Notes under the pieces: generated by a model
The model's database searches: none
What the model saw: the letters and a program-made list of their open reading frames with translations, nothing else
Told to the model about the DNA's origin: nothing
Assembly (NCBI RefSeq): GCF_009671205.1
Contig: NZ_CP045309.1
Location: 3,162,001-3,226,000 of the forward strand
Direction of reading: 5' to 3'
Length of the DNA stretch: 64,000 bases
Source: Micromonospora terminaliae
GTDB taxonomy: Bacteria > Actinomycetota > Actinomycetes > Mycobacteriales > Micromonosporaceae
Program-made: the position numbers and the translations under genes
Shown: positions 45,376 through 54,951 of the stretch, piece after piece
Layout of the letters: every line of letters starts with the position of its first letter
How positions within the stretch are numbered: the stretch's first letter is position 1

Positions 45376-45534
45376 ATGGGCGACCGGGCTCAACTGCACG
45401 AACTTCGCCAACAGGCCCACAACGCGGGCATCGAAGGCAACTCCAAGATGAGCGAGAAGCAGCTCCGCGACGCGCTGCGGAAGGTCGGCAGGGGCGAACG
45501 GCCCGAGATGGCCAAGCAGGAGGCCAGACGCTGA
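45376..45534 (+). CDS. Small Rho-N/SAP-like helix-extended-loop-helix protein
   Basis: A 52-aa protein: MGDRAQLHELRQQAHNAGIEG, then NSKMSEKQLRDALRKVGRGERPEMAKQEARR. The pattern LRQQAHNAGIEGNSKMSEKQLRDALRK fits the HeH/SAP/Rho N-terminal fold, which binds nucleic acid. GGGGAGG lies 6 nt before the ATG. It is encoded alone between the NmrA-like gene and the convergent xylanase. Short proteins of this kind are widespread in actinomycetes and poorly characterised. Confidence 0.75.
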   Translation: MGDRAQLHELRQQAHNAGIEGNSKMSEKQLRDALRKVGRGERPEMAKQEARR

Positions 45535-45539
45535 CGGGA

Positions 45540-45571
45540 GTGGGGTGCCGGCCCACCCGGCGGCACCCCAC
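45540..45571. terminator. 11-bp stem-loop between the small protein and the GH11 xylanase
   Basis: GTGGGGTGCCG (45540-45550) pairs exactly with CGGCACCCCAC (45561-45571). It lies between convergent genes and probably terminates both. Confidence 0.75.
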
Positions 45572-45583
45572 CCGCATCTTCGG

Positions 45584-46933
<1,350 letters not shown>

Positions 46934-49258
46934 TCACCTGATCTCGGACGTCGTCCAGCGCGGGGAGTCGTTGGTGACCGGCACTGTCGCACCGACCAGG
47001 GTGGTCGACGCCTCGGTGTCCCGCCGCATGCTCGTGCCGACCCAGAGTTCGACGTCGCCCGGCTCGACGACCCGGGTGAGCGTGCGGTCGGAGAAGGCCA
47101 GACGGGTGGTGGGAACGGTCAGCTCGACGGTGACCGACTGGCCCGGCTCCAGGTGGATCCGCCGGTATCCGAGCAGCTGTGCCACCGGCCGGGTCACCGG
47201 GGCCACGAGGTCGCGACCGTAGAGCTGGACCACGTCGTCGCCGGCCACTCCCCCGGTGTTCGTCACGCGGACCGTCACGTGCAGCGCCCCGCCGGTCGGC
47301 GTCGTGGCGGGCACGCTCAGGCCGGCGTGCTCGAACGTCGTGTAGGAGAGGCCGTGGCCGAACTCCGCCGCGGGCGTCGCCGGCAGGTTGGTCACCTCGC
47401 TGCCCTCCCCGAGCGCGGGGTGCAGGTACGAGTACGGCTGCGCCCCCGCCGAGCGGGGCAGGCTCACCGGCAGCTTGGCCGACGGGTTCACCCGCCCGGA
47501 GAGCACGCCCGCGATCGCTCCGGCCCCCTCCTCGCCCGGGAAGAACGCCTGCACCACCGCCGCGCAGCGCGACAGTGCCCAGCCGACCGCGTACGGCCGG
47601 CCGGTGAGCAGCACGAGCACGACCGACGTTCCGGTGGCCAGCACGGCCTCCACGAGCTCGCGCTGGACTCCGGGCAGTTCCAGGTCCTCCCGGTCGCAGC
47701 CCTCGCCGACCGTGCCGCGCCCGAAGAGACCGGCGTGGTCACCGACGACCAGCACGGCGACGTCCGCGGCGGATGCCGTGGCGACGGCCTCCGCGAAGCC
47801 GGACCGGTCGTCGGTGTCGACGTCGCAGCCGCTCGCCCAGGTGACGAGATCGGCGCCGAACTCGTCGCGCACCGCGTCGAGAATGGTCGGCACCTCGATG
47901 CCGGTCTCCACGCCGGGGTGCTGGACGAGCACGTGGTTGAGGAAGGAGTAGCACCCGAAGAGCGCGGCCTGCCGGTCGGCGTTCGGCCCGATGACCGCCA
48001 CGCGCCGGCCCGCGGGCAGGGGAAGGACCTCCCGGTTGGCGACGAGGACGACCGACTCCTCGGCGAGGCGGCGGGCGATCGACCGGTGCTCCGGCGAGTC
48101 GAGGTCGACCCCCTGCGGCGGCTCGTCCGTGAACGTGGCGTCGAGCAGCCCGAGCTCGAGCTTCTCGCGCAGGACCCGCAGCACCGCCCGGTCGATGAGC
48201 GCCTCGTCGAGCGTGCCGGCCCGCACGCTCTCGCGCAGGGTCAGGTAGGCGTCCCCCGTCGGGAGCTCGACGTCGACACCCGCAGCCAGCGCCTGCACGG
48301 CCGCCTCGGCGTTGTCGGCCGCGATGTGGTGCAGCAGGTTCAGGAAGGCGACGCCGTAGTAGTCGGACACCACCGTCCCGTCGAAGCCCCACCGGTCCCG
48401 CAGCACGCCGGTCAGCATCGCCGGATCGGCGGCGACCGGCACGCCGTCGATCTCGGTGTAGGAGTGCATGACGCTGCGGGCGTTCCCGTCGAGAATCGCC
48501 ATCTCGAACGGGAGGAACAGCACGTCGGCCAGCTCACGGGGGCCGGCGTGCACCGGGGCGAAGTTGCGCCCGGCGCGCGACGCGGAATAGCCGGCGAAGT
48601 GCTTCAGGGTGGCGTGCACGCCCTCCGACTGGAGGCCGCGCACGTACGCCGTGCCGATGGTGCCGACGAGGTAGGGGTCCTCGGCGATGCACTCGTCGAC
48701 CCGGCCCCAGCGCGGGTCCTGGATCACGTCGAGCACCGGGGCGAGCCCCTGGTGGATGCCGAGCGCCCGCATCGAGGCCCCGATCGCCGCGGCCATCTCG
48801 GTGACGAGCTCGGGGTCGAACGCGGCGCCCCAGCCCAGCGGCGTGGGGAAGGTGGCGGCCTTCCACGCCGAGAGGCCGGTGAGGCACTCCTCGTGGACGA
48901 GCGCCGGAATCCCCAGCCGGGTGCCCGTCACCAGGTCCCGCTGGAACTTCCACAGCCAGGCCGCCCGTTCGGTGGCGTCGATCGGGCGGGTGCCGTAGGC
49001 CCGGGTGAGGTGGCCGAGTCCGTGCCGGGCGAAGTCCTCGAGCTTGACGGCGTCGCCGAACTCGCCCTGCAGGGGTGCGACCGCCTCGCCGTCCTCCTTC
49101 TCCCAGAAGCCGACGAGTTGCGCGATCTTCTCCTCGATCGTCATCCGGCCGAGCAGCTCACGTACGCGCGCCTCGCCGGCGCGCCCGTCCGGCCGGTCGT
49201 GGTCGGGAGTCGCCTGGGCCGGTGCCGGCCCGGCCACGACCGCGTGGACCTCAGTCAT
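46934..49258 (-). CDS. bxlA: GH3 beta-xylosidase (BxlA-like), cytoplasmic
   Basis: A 774-aa GH3 enzyme without a signal peptide. N-terminal barrel: VHEECLTGL, VLDVIQDPRWGRVDECIAEDPYLVGTIGTAYVRGLQ, LKHFAGYSASRAGRNFAP and nucleophile Asp299 in GTVVSDYYGVAF. The alpha/beta sandwich (about 400-600) and the fibronectin-like C-terminus (EFGHGLSYTTFEH, about 645 on) are also present. Following the transporter genes as the last gene of the operon, it matches Streptomyces bxlEFGA, so it should split imported xylobiose and xylo-oligosaccharides to xylose. Beta-glucosidase activity cannot be excluded. AAAGGAAAGG precedes the ATG. Confidence 0.9.
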   Translation of the reverse strand: MTEVHAVVAGPAPAQATPDHDRPDGRAGEARVRELLGRMTIEEKIAQLVGFWEKEDGEAVAPLQGEFGDAVKLEDFARHGLGHLTRAYGTRPIDATERAAWLWKFQRDLVTGTRLGIPALVHEECLTGLSAWKAATFPTPLGWGAAFDPELVTEMAAAIGASMRALGIHQGLAPVLDVIQDPRWGRVDECIAEDPYLVGTIGTAYVRGLQSEGVHATLKHFAGYSASRAGRNFAPVHAGPRELADVLFLPFEMAILDGNARSVMHSYTEIDGVPVAADPAMLTGVLRDRWGFDGTVVSDYYGVAFLNLLHHIAADNAEAAVQALAAGVDVELPTGDAYLTLRESVRAGTLDEALIDRAVLRVLREKLELGLLDATFTDEPPQGVDLDSPEHRSIARRLAEESVVLVANREVLPLPAGRRVAVIGPNADRQAALFGCYSFLNHVLVQHPGVETGIEVPTILDAVRDEFGADLVTWASGCDVDTDDRSGFAEAVATASAADVAVLVVGDHAGLFGRGTVGEGCDREDLELPGVQRELVEAVLATGTSVVLVLLTGRPYAVGWALSRCAAVVQAFFPGEEGAGAIAGVLSGRVNPSAKLPVSLPRSAGAQPYSYLHPALGEGSEVTNLPATPAAEFGHGLSYTTFEHAGLSVPATTPTGGALHVTVRVTNTGGVAGDDVVQLYGRDLVAPVTRPVAQLLGYRRIHLEPGQSVTVELTVPTTRLAFSDRTLTRVVEPGDVELWVGTSMRRDTEASTTLVGATVPVTNDSPRWTTSEIR

Positions 49259-49299
49259 GCTGTGCCTTTCCTTTGGGTTGTGCTTCGTACCGCTGTCGC

Positions 49300-50160
49300 T
49301 CAGCCCTTGACCGCGCCCTGCAGGCCGCCGACGATCTGCTTCTCCGCGAGCGTGAAGAAGAACAGCGCGGGCAGCATCGCCAGCGACGTGAAGGCGAGGA
49401 CGCCCGCGGTGTCGGTGGAGAACTGGCTCGAGAAGTTCTGCACCCCCAGCGGGAGGGTGTGCAGGTTGACGTCGCCGAGGACGAGCAGCGGCAGCAGGAA
49501 CGCGTTCCAACTCGCCACGAACGCCAGGACCCCGACGGTGACGAGCGCGGGCCGCGACAGCGGCAGCGCGATGCGCCAGAGGAAGCCGAGCCGGCCCGCG
49601 CCGTCGATGGCGGCGGCGTCCTCCAGCTCGCGGGGGATGGCGGACAGGAACGGCCGCAGGATCACGATCGTCAGCGGCAACTGGAAGGCGACCTGCGGGA
49701 GGATCACCGCGTAGTAGGAGTTGACCAGATCCAGGTCCCGCAGCATCAGGTAGAGCGGCAGGATCGCCGCCCCGGCCGGGAAGAGCAGGCCGAGGGTGAA
49801 GAACGTGTAGAGCGCTTCCCGCCCGCGGAAGGCGTACCGGGCGAGCACGAACGCGGCGGCCATGCCGAGCACCACCACGCCGAGCGTGGTGCCGAGGGCG
49901 ATGACGCCGCTGTTGAACGCCTGCTGCCAGAACTTGCTCTGCGTCAGCACCCGGCGGTAGTTGTCGAAGACCCACGGATCGGGCAGGCCGCCCGGGTCGT
50001 CGACGATCTGGGGAGTGGTGCGGAAACCACCGATGATCACATAGAGGATCGGCGCGATCGACACGGCCGCGACGGCGAGCGCCAGCGCGTACGTCAGCGG
50101 GGTGCCCCACGACAGCGGCCGACGGCCGGCGGACGGGGAGTGGACGGAGTTCGTTGCCAC
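49300..50160 (-). CDS. bxlG: Sugar ABC transporter permease, CUT1 (MalG/BxlG-like)
   Basis: A 286-aa inner-membrane component with six helices. The EAA loop is IPRELEDAAAIDGAGRLGFLWRIALPLSRPALVTV, characteristic of CUT1 MalG-type permeases. The GTG start lies 2 nt after the upstream permease stop. It forms the import channel with the preceding permease for oligosaccharides delivered by the lipoprotein. No ATPase gene is in the operon; CUT1 importers of this kind usually share a general ATPase such as MsiK. Confidence 0.93.
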   Translation of the reverse strand: MATNSVHSPSAGRRPLSWGTPLTYALALAVAAVSIAPILYVIIGGFRTTPQIVDDPGGLPDPWVFDNYRRVLTQSKFWQQAFNSGVIALGTTLGVVVLGMAAAFVLARYAFRGREALYTFFTLGLLFPAGAAILPLYLMLRDLDLVNSYYAVILPQVAFQLPLTIVILRPFLSAIPRELEDAAAIDGAGRLGFLWRIALPLSRPALVTVGVLAFVASWNAFLLPLLVLGDVNLHTLPLGVQNFSSQFSTDTAGVLAFTSLAMLPALFFFTLAEKQIVGGLQGAVKG

Positions 50161-50162
50161 GA

Positions 50163-51161
50163 TCAGTTCGCCCCCTTGGTGATGGCGCCCTCGATGTCCC
50201 GGCGGAGGAGGAAGCGCTGGAACAGCAGCGCCGCGACGAACGAGATGGCGAAGAGGATCACGGCGACGGCGTTGCCGTAGCCCCACAACCGGGCGAAGAA
50301 CCCGTTGTCCACCATGTACGTCGCCATGGTCCCGGAGGCTCCGAGCGACCGCATCGCGGGCACCGAGGTCACCCAGATCACGTCGAAGACCTGCAGCGAA
50401 CCGATCATCGACAGGAACATCCAGATCCGGATCGTCGGCCCCAGCAGCGGGAGGGTGACGTGGCGCTGGGTCTGCCACCAGCTCGCGCCGTCGATCGCCG
50501 CGGCCTCGGTCAGTTCGTGCGGCACGTTCGACAGGCCGGCGAGCAGGAGGATGATCGCGAAGCCGACGTACTTCCAGGTGAGGACGAAGAGCAGCGTCCA
50601 GATGACGACGTCCAGGTCGGCGAGCCACGCCTGCACCAGGCTGCCCAGTCCCAGGGACCGCAGCAGCGCGTCGACCGTGCCGTCCTCGGCCAGGATCAGC
50701 TTCCACATGATGCCGACGGTGACCTCGGCGAGCACGTAGGGCACGAACACCAGCAGGCGGAACACGGCGCGCCCGCGGAAGCGACGGTTGAGCAGCAGCG
50801 CGATGCCCAGGGCGACGGGGCCCTGGATCAGCAGCGAACCGAACACGATGATGGCGTTGTTGCGCAACGCGTCCAGGAAGATCGGGTCCTGGAAGGCGAG
50901 GGTGTAGTTCTTGAAGCCGATGTACTCGGTGGGAGGTCCGACGCCACGCCACCGGAACAGGCTGTAGTAGACCGCGAAGCCCATCGGCACCAGCACGAAC
51001 ATCACGTAGACCACGAGCGCCGGCGTCGTGAGCCCGATGATCTCGTACCACTTGCGGCGAGTCTCGGCCCGGCGGGACGACGGGCGCCCGGCGGGCCGGC
51101 GACCCGCCGGCGGCGCCGAGACGCCGCCGGCGGGGAACCGGGTTCGGTCGGTGGAGGTCAC
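50163..51161 (-). CDS. bxlF: Sugar ABC transporter permease, CUT1 (MalF/BxlF-like)
   Basis: A 332-aa permease: a Pro/Arg-rich N-terminal tail, then six helices beginning IIGLTTPALVVYVMFVLVPMGFAVYYSLF. The EAA motif is VPHELTEAAAIDGASWWQTQRHVTLPLLGPTI. The GTG start overlaps the binding-protein stop (GTGA). It pairs with the MalG-type permease. Oligosaccharide specificity is inferred from the GH3 gene and xylanases nearby. Confidence 0.93.
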   Translation of the reverse strand: MTSTDRTRFPAGGVSAPPAGRRPAGRPSSRRAETRRKWYEIIGLTTPALVVYVMFVLVPMGFAVYYSLFRWRGVGPPTEYIGFKNYTLAFQDPIFLDALRNNAIIVFGSLLIQGPVALGIALLLNRRFRGRAVFRLLVFVPYVLAEVTVGIMWKLILAEDGTVDALLRSLGLGSLVQAWLADLDVVIWTLLFVLTWKYVGFAIILLLAGLSNVPHELTEAAAIDGASWWQTQRHVTLPLLGPTIRIWMFLSMIGSLQVFDVIWVTSVPAMRSLGASGTMATYMVDNGFFARLWGYGNAVAVILFAISFVAALLFQRFLLRRDIEGAITKGAN

Positions 51162-52468
51162 TTGCTCGCGGCTGCCTTCATCCCCGCGACGACCTGCTCC
51201 GGCGTCCCCTTGCCCGAGAAGATGCCGACGATCCCGTCGTTCATCGCGGTGCCCACGGTGCTGCCGTAGGCCGTGTCGAGCCAGAGCTGGACGTAGCTCG
51301 CCTCGGACGTGGCCTGCAGGATGGACTTCAGCGCGGGGTCCGTGATGCCGGCCTCCGCGCCCTTGACCACGGGCAGGCCGGTGCCGGTCTCGGCGTAGCC
51401 CTTCTGCACCTCGGGGCTCGCGATGTACTTGAGGAACTCGACGCACTCGGCCGGGGCCTTCTTCGAGCAGGCGAACCCGTCGCCGCCGCCGAGCGCCGCC
51501 TTGGGGTCACCGGCGGAACCGGAGATCGCCGGCACGGGGAACCAGCCGAGGAACTTGGCGAGCTTGGCCTTGTCCGTGGCGACGTTGTCCAGCGTGCCCC
51601 GGTTCCAGTCGCCCATCAGCTCCATCGCGGCCTTGCCGTTGGCGAGCAGGCCGTTGGCGCTGGTCGGGTCGTTCTGGCCCGGCGTGGCGATGAAGTTGTT
51701 CTGGAACGGCTTGGTGTCGATGAAGGCCTTCAGGTCCTGGCCGGCCTTCACGAAGCACGGGTCGTCGAAGACCTTGTCCTTGGACGCCTTCTTCAGGGTG
51801 TCGACCGAGCAGGCGCGCAGCGCGAAGTTGTACCACCAGTGCGCGGCGGGCCACTTGTCCCCGGCGCCCACGGCGATCGGGGTGACGTTGATGGCCTTGA
51901 GCTTCGTGACCGCGGCGTTGAGCTCTTCGAACGTGGTCGGCGGAGCACTGATGCCCGCCTGCGCGAACATGTCCTTGTTGTACCAGATGCCCTCGATGCC
52001 CATCCGGAACGGCAGGCCGTACTGCTTGCCGTTCACCTGCCAGATCTCGGCCGCTTTGCCCATGTTGGCAACCTCGGTCTTGGTCTGGTCGGTGATGTCC
52101 TTGAGGTAGTCGGCCTCCACCTGCTCGACCATCTCGCCGCCGCCCCACGACATGAAGACGTCCGGCGGGTCGTTGCTCAGCAGCGCGGCGGGGATGCGGG
52201 TGCGCTGCAGCTGGTTGGTCTCGATCGCCTCGATCTCGATCTTGACGGTCGGGTGGAGCGCGGAGAAGTCCTTGGCGACCTTCTCCCAGTAGGTCTTTCC
52301 GGGCCCGTCCTGGGGCGCGTTGTGCCACCAGGTCAGGGTCACCGGGTTCTTGTACAGCTCGCCCTCACTGGACGCCTCGTCCTCGCCGCCGCTGTTGCAA
52401 CCAGCGACGACGAGAGCGCTTGTCACAAGAAGTGCCAGGGCGGCACCTGCACGGCGCTTCGTCGCCAT
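51158..52468 (-). CDS. bxlE: Sugar-binding lipoprotein of the ABC importer (BxlE-like)
   Basis: A 436-aa family-1 solute-binding protein. The lipoprotein signal has lipobox VVAGC (Cys24). The binding fold shows VTLTWWHNAPQDGPGKTYWEKVAKDFSALHPTVKIEIE, FMSWGGGEMVEQV and ALGGGDGFACSKKAPAECVEFLKYIASPEVQKGYAE. It captures extracellular oligosaccharide, probably xylobiose. GGAGGAGAACATCG precedes the ATG. First gene of the bxl-like operon, with a TTGACA promoter and a LacI-type site, divergent from a LacI gene. Confidence 0.93.
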   Translation of the reverse strand: MATKRRAGAALALLVTSALVVAGCNSGGEDEASSEGELYKNPVTLTWWHNAPQDGPGKTYWEKVAKDFSALHPTVKIEIEAIETNQLQRTRIPAALLSNDPPDVFMSWGGGEMVEQVEADYLKDITDQTKTEVANMGKAAEIWQVNGKQYGLPFRMGIEGIWYNKDMFAQAGISAPPTTFEELNAAVTKLKAINVTPIAVGAGDKWPAAHWWYNFALRACSVDTLKKASKDKVFDDPCFVKAGQDLKAFIDTKPFQNNFIATPGQNDPTSANGLLANGKAAMELMGDWNRGTLDNVATDKAKLAKFLGWFPVPAISGSAGDPKAALGGGDGFACSKKAPAECVEFLKYIASPEVQKGYAETGTGLPVVKGAEAGITDPALKSILQATSEASYVQLWLDTAYGSTVGTAMNDGIVGIFSGKGTPEQVVAGMKAAASK

Positions 52469-52515
52469 CGATGTTCTCCTCCATCAGGCAGTCGCGGTAC
52501 TCGGCCTGCGGGGGA

Positions 52516-52568
52516 GTTTTACAGCCGCGTAACACAGTGTCAATCGGTATCGATAACGTTTTCGAATC
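52516..52568 (-). promoter_or_regulatory. bxlE promoter with overlapping LacI-type operators
   Basis: On the minus strand, -35 TTGACA (52543-52538) and TAAAAC (52521-52516) are 16 bp apart. Immediately upstream, TATCGATA (52548-52555) and the overlapping near-palindrome CGATAACGTTTTCG (52551-52564) are typical LacI/GalR-family sites. They lie between bxlE and the divergent LacI gene, its probable repressor. Confidence 0.75.
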
Positions 52569-52609
52569 TTCCTGCACGGCGTCTGAGCGGCGGCTCTATC
52601 ATCGTCGGC

Positions 52610-53614
52610 GTGGTGTTCCCCGAGCGCGTCAAGATGTCGGACGTGGCACGTACCGCCGGCGTCTCGGTGGCAACCGTATCGAAGGTTGTCAATGGCCGCT
52701 ACGGCGTGGCCCAGGCGACCGTGGAGCGCGTCCAGCAGGTCATCCACGAGCTCGGCTACGAGGCCAGCCTCGGGGCGCAGAGCCTGCGCAGCCACCGCAC
52801 CAACGTGCTCGGCATCCTGGTCGCCGAGTTCGAGCCGTTCTCGACCGAACTGCTCAAGGGGGCGTCCCGGGAGGTCGCCGGCAGCGGATACCAGCTCCTG
52901 GCCTACTCCAGCGGCGACGGCGAGGGCGCCGCCATAGGCTGGGAACGGCGCTCGCTGGCCCGCCTGTCCGGGACCCTGATCGACGGCGCCGTGATCGTCA
53001 CGCCGACCGTGATCGAGACCAAGGACGGCTTCCACGTCGTGGCCGTCGACCCCCACACCGGCCCGTCCGGCCTGCCCACCGTCGACTCGGACAACTTCGC
53101 CGGCGCCGTGCTCGCCACCAACTACCTGCTGTCGCTCGGCCACCGCCGCATCGGGCACATCAGCGGACGCCCCGACCTGGAGTCGGCGCGCCTCCGCGAG
53201 GCCGGTTTCCGCAAGGCCATGGCCGACGCCGACGTGCCGGTGGACGAGCGGATCGTGCGCGTCGGCGGCTTCCGGGTCGAGAGCGCTGCCAGCACCGCGG
53301 CGGAACTGCTCGCGCTCCCGGACCGGCCGACGGCCATCTTCGCGGGAAACGACCTCTCGGCGATCTCGACGATGGACGTCGCCCGGAGCATGGGCCTCGC
53401 GGTGCCCGACGATCTGTCCGTGATCGGTTTCGACAACGTCCCGGAGTCGGCGCTGGTGAACCCTCCGCTGACCACGATCATGCAACCGCTGCAGCGCATG
53501 GGCGGCGAGGCGTTGCGCCTGCTCATCGACCTGATCGCCGGCGTCGAGCGCGACACGCACATCCGGCTGCCCACCGAGCTGGTCGTCCGGGCCTCCTGCC
53601 GCCCCTACCGGTGA
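52610..53614 (+). CDS. LacI-family regulator of the xylo-oligosaccharide importer (BxlR-like)
   Basis: A 334-aa repressor. The HTH is MSDVARTAGVSVATVSKVVNGRYGVAQATVERVQQVIHELGY, with hinge SLRSHRTNVLGILV. The periplasmic-binding-protein-like sensor ends in PTAIFAGNDLSAISTMDVARSMGLAVPDDLSVIGFDNVPES. A GTG at 52610 is chosen because TATCAT (52597-52602) ends 7 nt before it (leaderless); ATG 52634 is the alternative. It is divergent from the binding-protein operon, so it probably represses that operon until xylo-oligosaccharide binds. Confidence 0.92.
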   Translation: MVFPERVKMSDVARTAGVSVATVSKVVNGRYGVAQATVERVQQVIHELGYEASLGAQSLRSHRTNVLGILVAEFEPFSTELLKGASREVAGSGYQLLAYSSGDGEGAAIGWERRSLARLSGTLIDGAVIVTPTVIETKDGFHVVAVDPHTGPSGLPTVDSDNFAGAVLATNYLLSLGHRRIGHISGRPDLESARLREAGFRKAMADADVPVDERIVRVGGFRVESAASTAAELLALPDRPTAIFAGNDLSAISTMDVARSMGLAVPDDLSVIGFDNVPESALVNPPLTTIMQPLQRMGGEALRLLIDLIAGVERDTHIRLPTELVVRASCRPYR

Positions 53615-53653
53615 CGCCGCCGCCACGCCGGGCGGGCCGGGCGCTGCCGCGCG

Positions 53654-54673
53654 TCAGGTGGCCGGCGGGGCCGCGCTGTCGCGGACGACCAGCTCGGTGG
53701 CCAGTTCCACGCGCGGGCTCTCGATCCGCTCGCCCCGGGCCAGGCGCAGGACCGTGCGGGCGGCCAGCAGGCCCATCTTGGCCAGGGGCTGCCGGACGGT
53801 GGTCAGCGGCGGGGAGCACCACTCGACCTCGGGCAGGTCGTCGAAGCCGACGACGCTGATGTCGTCGGGCACCCGCAGGCCGCGTCGCCGGACGGCTTCG
53901 TAGACACCCAGCGCCATCTGATCGCTGGCGGCGAAGATCGCGGTGGGCGGGTCGGGCCGGCGCAGCAGCTGGTTACCGGCGGCGAACCCGGCCTCGTGGT
54001 AGAAGTTGCCCGGGCGGATCAGCTCGTCGTCGACGCCGAGACCGGCGGTCTCCAACGCCGTCCGGTAGCCGTCCAGGCGTGCCCGGCTGCACATCAGCTG
54101 GGGCGGCCCGGCGATGAACCCGATCCGCCGGTGACCGAGACCGAGCAGGTGCTCGGTCGCGCGCAGGCTGCCCGCCCAGTTGGTCGCGCCGATGGTGGGC
54201 GCCTCCTGCGGCGGCACCCCGGCGGGGTCGACGATCACGACGGGGATGTTGAGTCGGCGGAGCTCGGCCTGCAGCGGCGGCTCCAGGGTGGAGGTCACGA
54301 AGATGACCCCCTCGGTGGACCGGGTGCGCAGATTGTCCAGCCACTGCCGGGCCGACGAGCTGCGCCGGTGGATCGCGGACACCACGGTGCCGATGCCCGC
54401 CGCGTGCGCGACATCCTCGACCCCACGGATGATCTCGACGGCCCAGGGGCTGTCCAGGTCGTTGAAGACCAGATCGATCAGGCCGGAACTGGCCCGCATG
54501 CTCGGCCGGCGGCGGCGGTAGCCGTGCCGGCTGAGCAGCTCCTCGACCCGCTCGCGCGTCTCGGGGGCGACGTCGGAGCGGCCGTTGACGACCCGCGACA
54601 CCGTCGGCACCGAGACGCCGGCCAGCCGCGCGATCGCCGCGATGGTGACTTTCCGGGATTCGTCCGCGGTCAC
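53654..54673 (-). CDS. LacI-family regulator divergent from the GH10 xylanase
   Basis: A 339-aa repressor: HTH VTIAAIARLAGVSVPTVSRVVNGRSDVAPETRERVEELLSRHGY, then a sensor domain with RSTEGVIFVTSTLEPPLQAEL and PTAIFAASDQMALGVYEAVRRRGLRVPDDISVVGFDDLPEVEW. The GTG at 54673 is chosen because GAGAGGGAGACC precedes it. It lies back to back with the GH10 xylanase across 278 bp that carry CGGAAGTTTCGG elements. One such element also lies near the GH11 gene, so it may control both xylanases. Confidence 0.92.
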   Translation of the reverse strand: MTADESRKVTIAAIARLAGVSVPTVSRVVNGRSDVAPETRERVEELLSRHGYRRRRPSMRASSGLIDLVFNDLDSPWAVEIIRGVEDVAHAAGIGTVVSAIHRRSSSARQWLDNLRTRSTEGVIFVTSTLEPPLQAELRRLNIPVVIVDPAGVPPQEAPTIGATNWAGSLRATEHLLGLGHRRIGFIAGPPQLMCSRARLDGYRTALETAGLGVDDELIRPGNFYHEAGFAAGNQLLRRPDPPTAIFAASDQMALGVYEAVRRRGLRVPDDISVVGFDDLPEVEWCSPPLTTVRQPLAKMGLLAARTVLRLARGERIESPRVELATELVVRDSAAPPAT

Positions 54674-54860
54674 CGGTCTCCCTCTCGTCCTCACCCGAGC
54701 CTCCGGCGGCTTTCGGTCGGACGGCCGGTACTTTCGATCGCTTGGGGGCACGGTAGGACCGACCGCGTCCCGGGTCAAGGCTCTGCCGCGCCGGAGTGGG
54801 CTCCGGATGCCGGGGTGGTTGACGGCGGGAATCGACGACCGTATTGTTCCGGCCCAGTTA

Positions 54861-54885
54861 CCGGAACTTTGCTCGGAAGTTTCGG
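54861..54885. promoter_or_regulatory. CGGAA-S-TTT operator pair upstream of the GH10 xylanase
   Basis: CCGGAACTTT (54861-54870) and CGGAAGTTTCGG (54874-54885) are two copies of the same element, 12 bp apart. The second is identical over 12 bases to 46848-46859 near the GH11 gene. The rest of the 278-bp region between LacI and GH10 shows no gene. Confidence 0.7.
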
Positions 54886-54951
54886 CTCGGCCGCACTCGA
54901 ACCAGCTGTCCTTACGCACCGGTCGACCCGTTCGCACCCGGAGGAAAGCCC

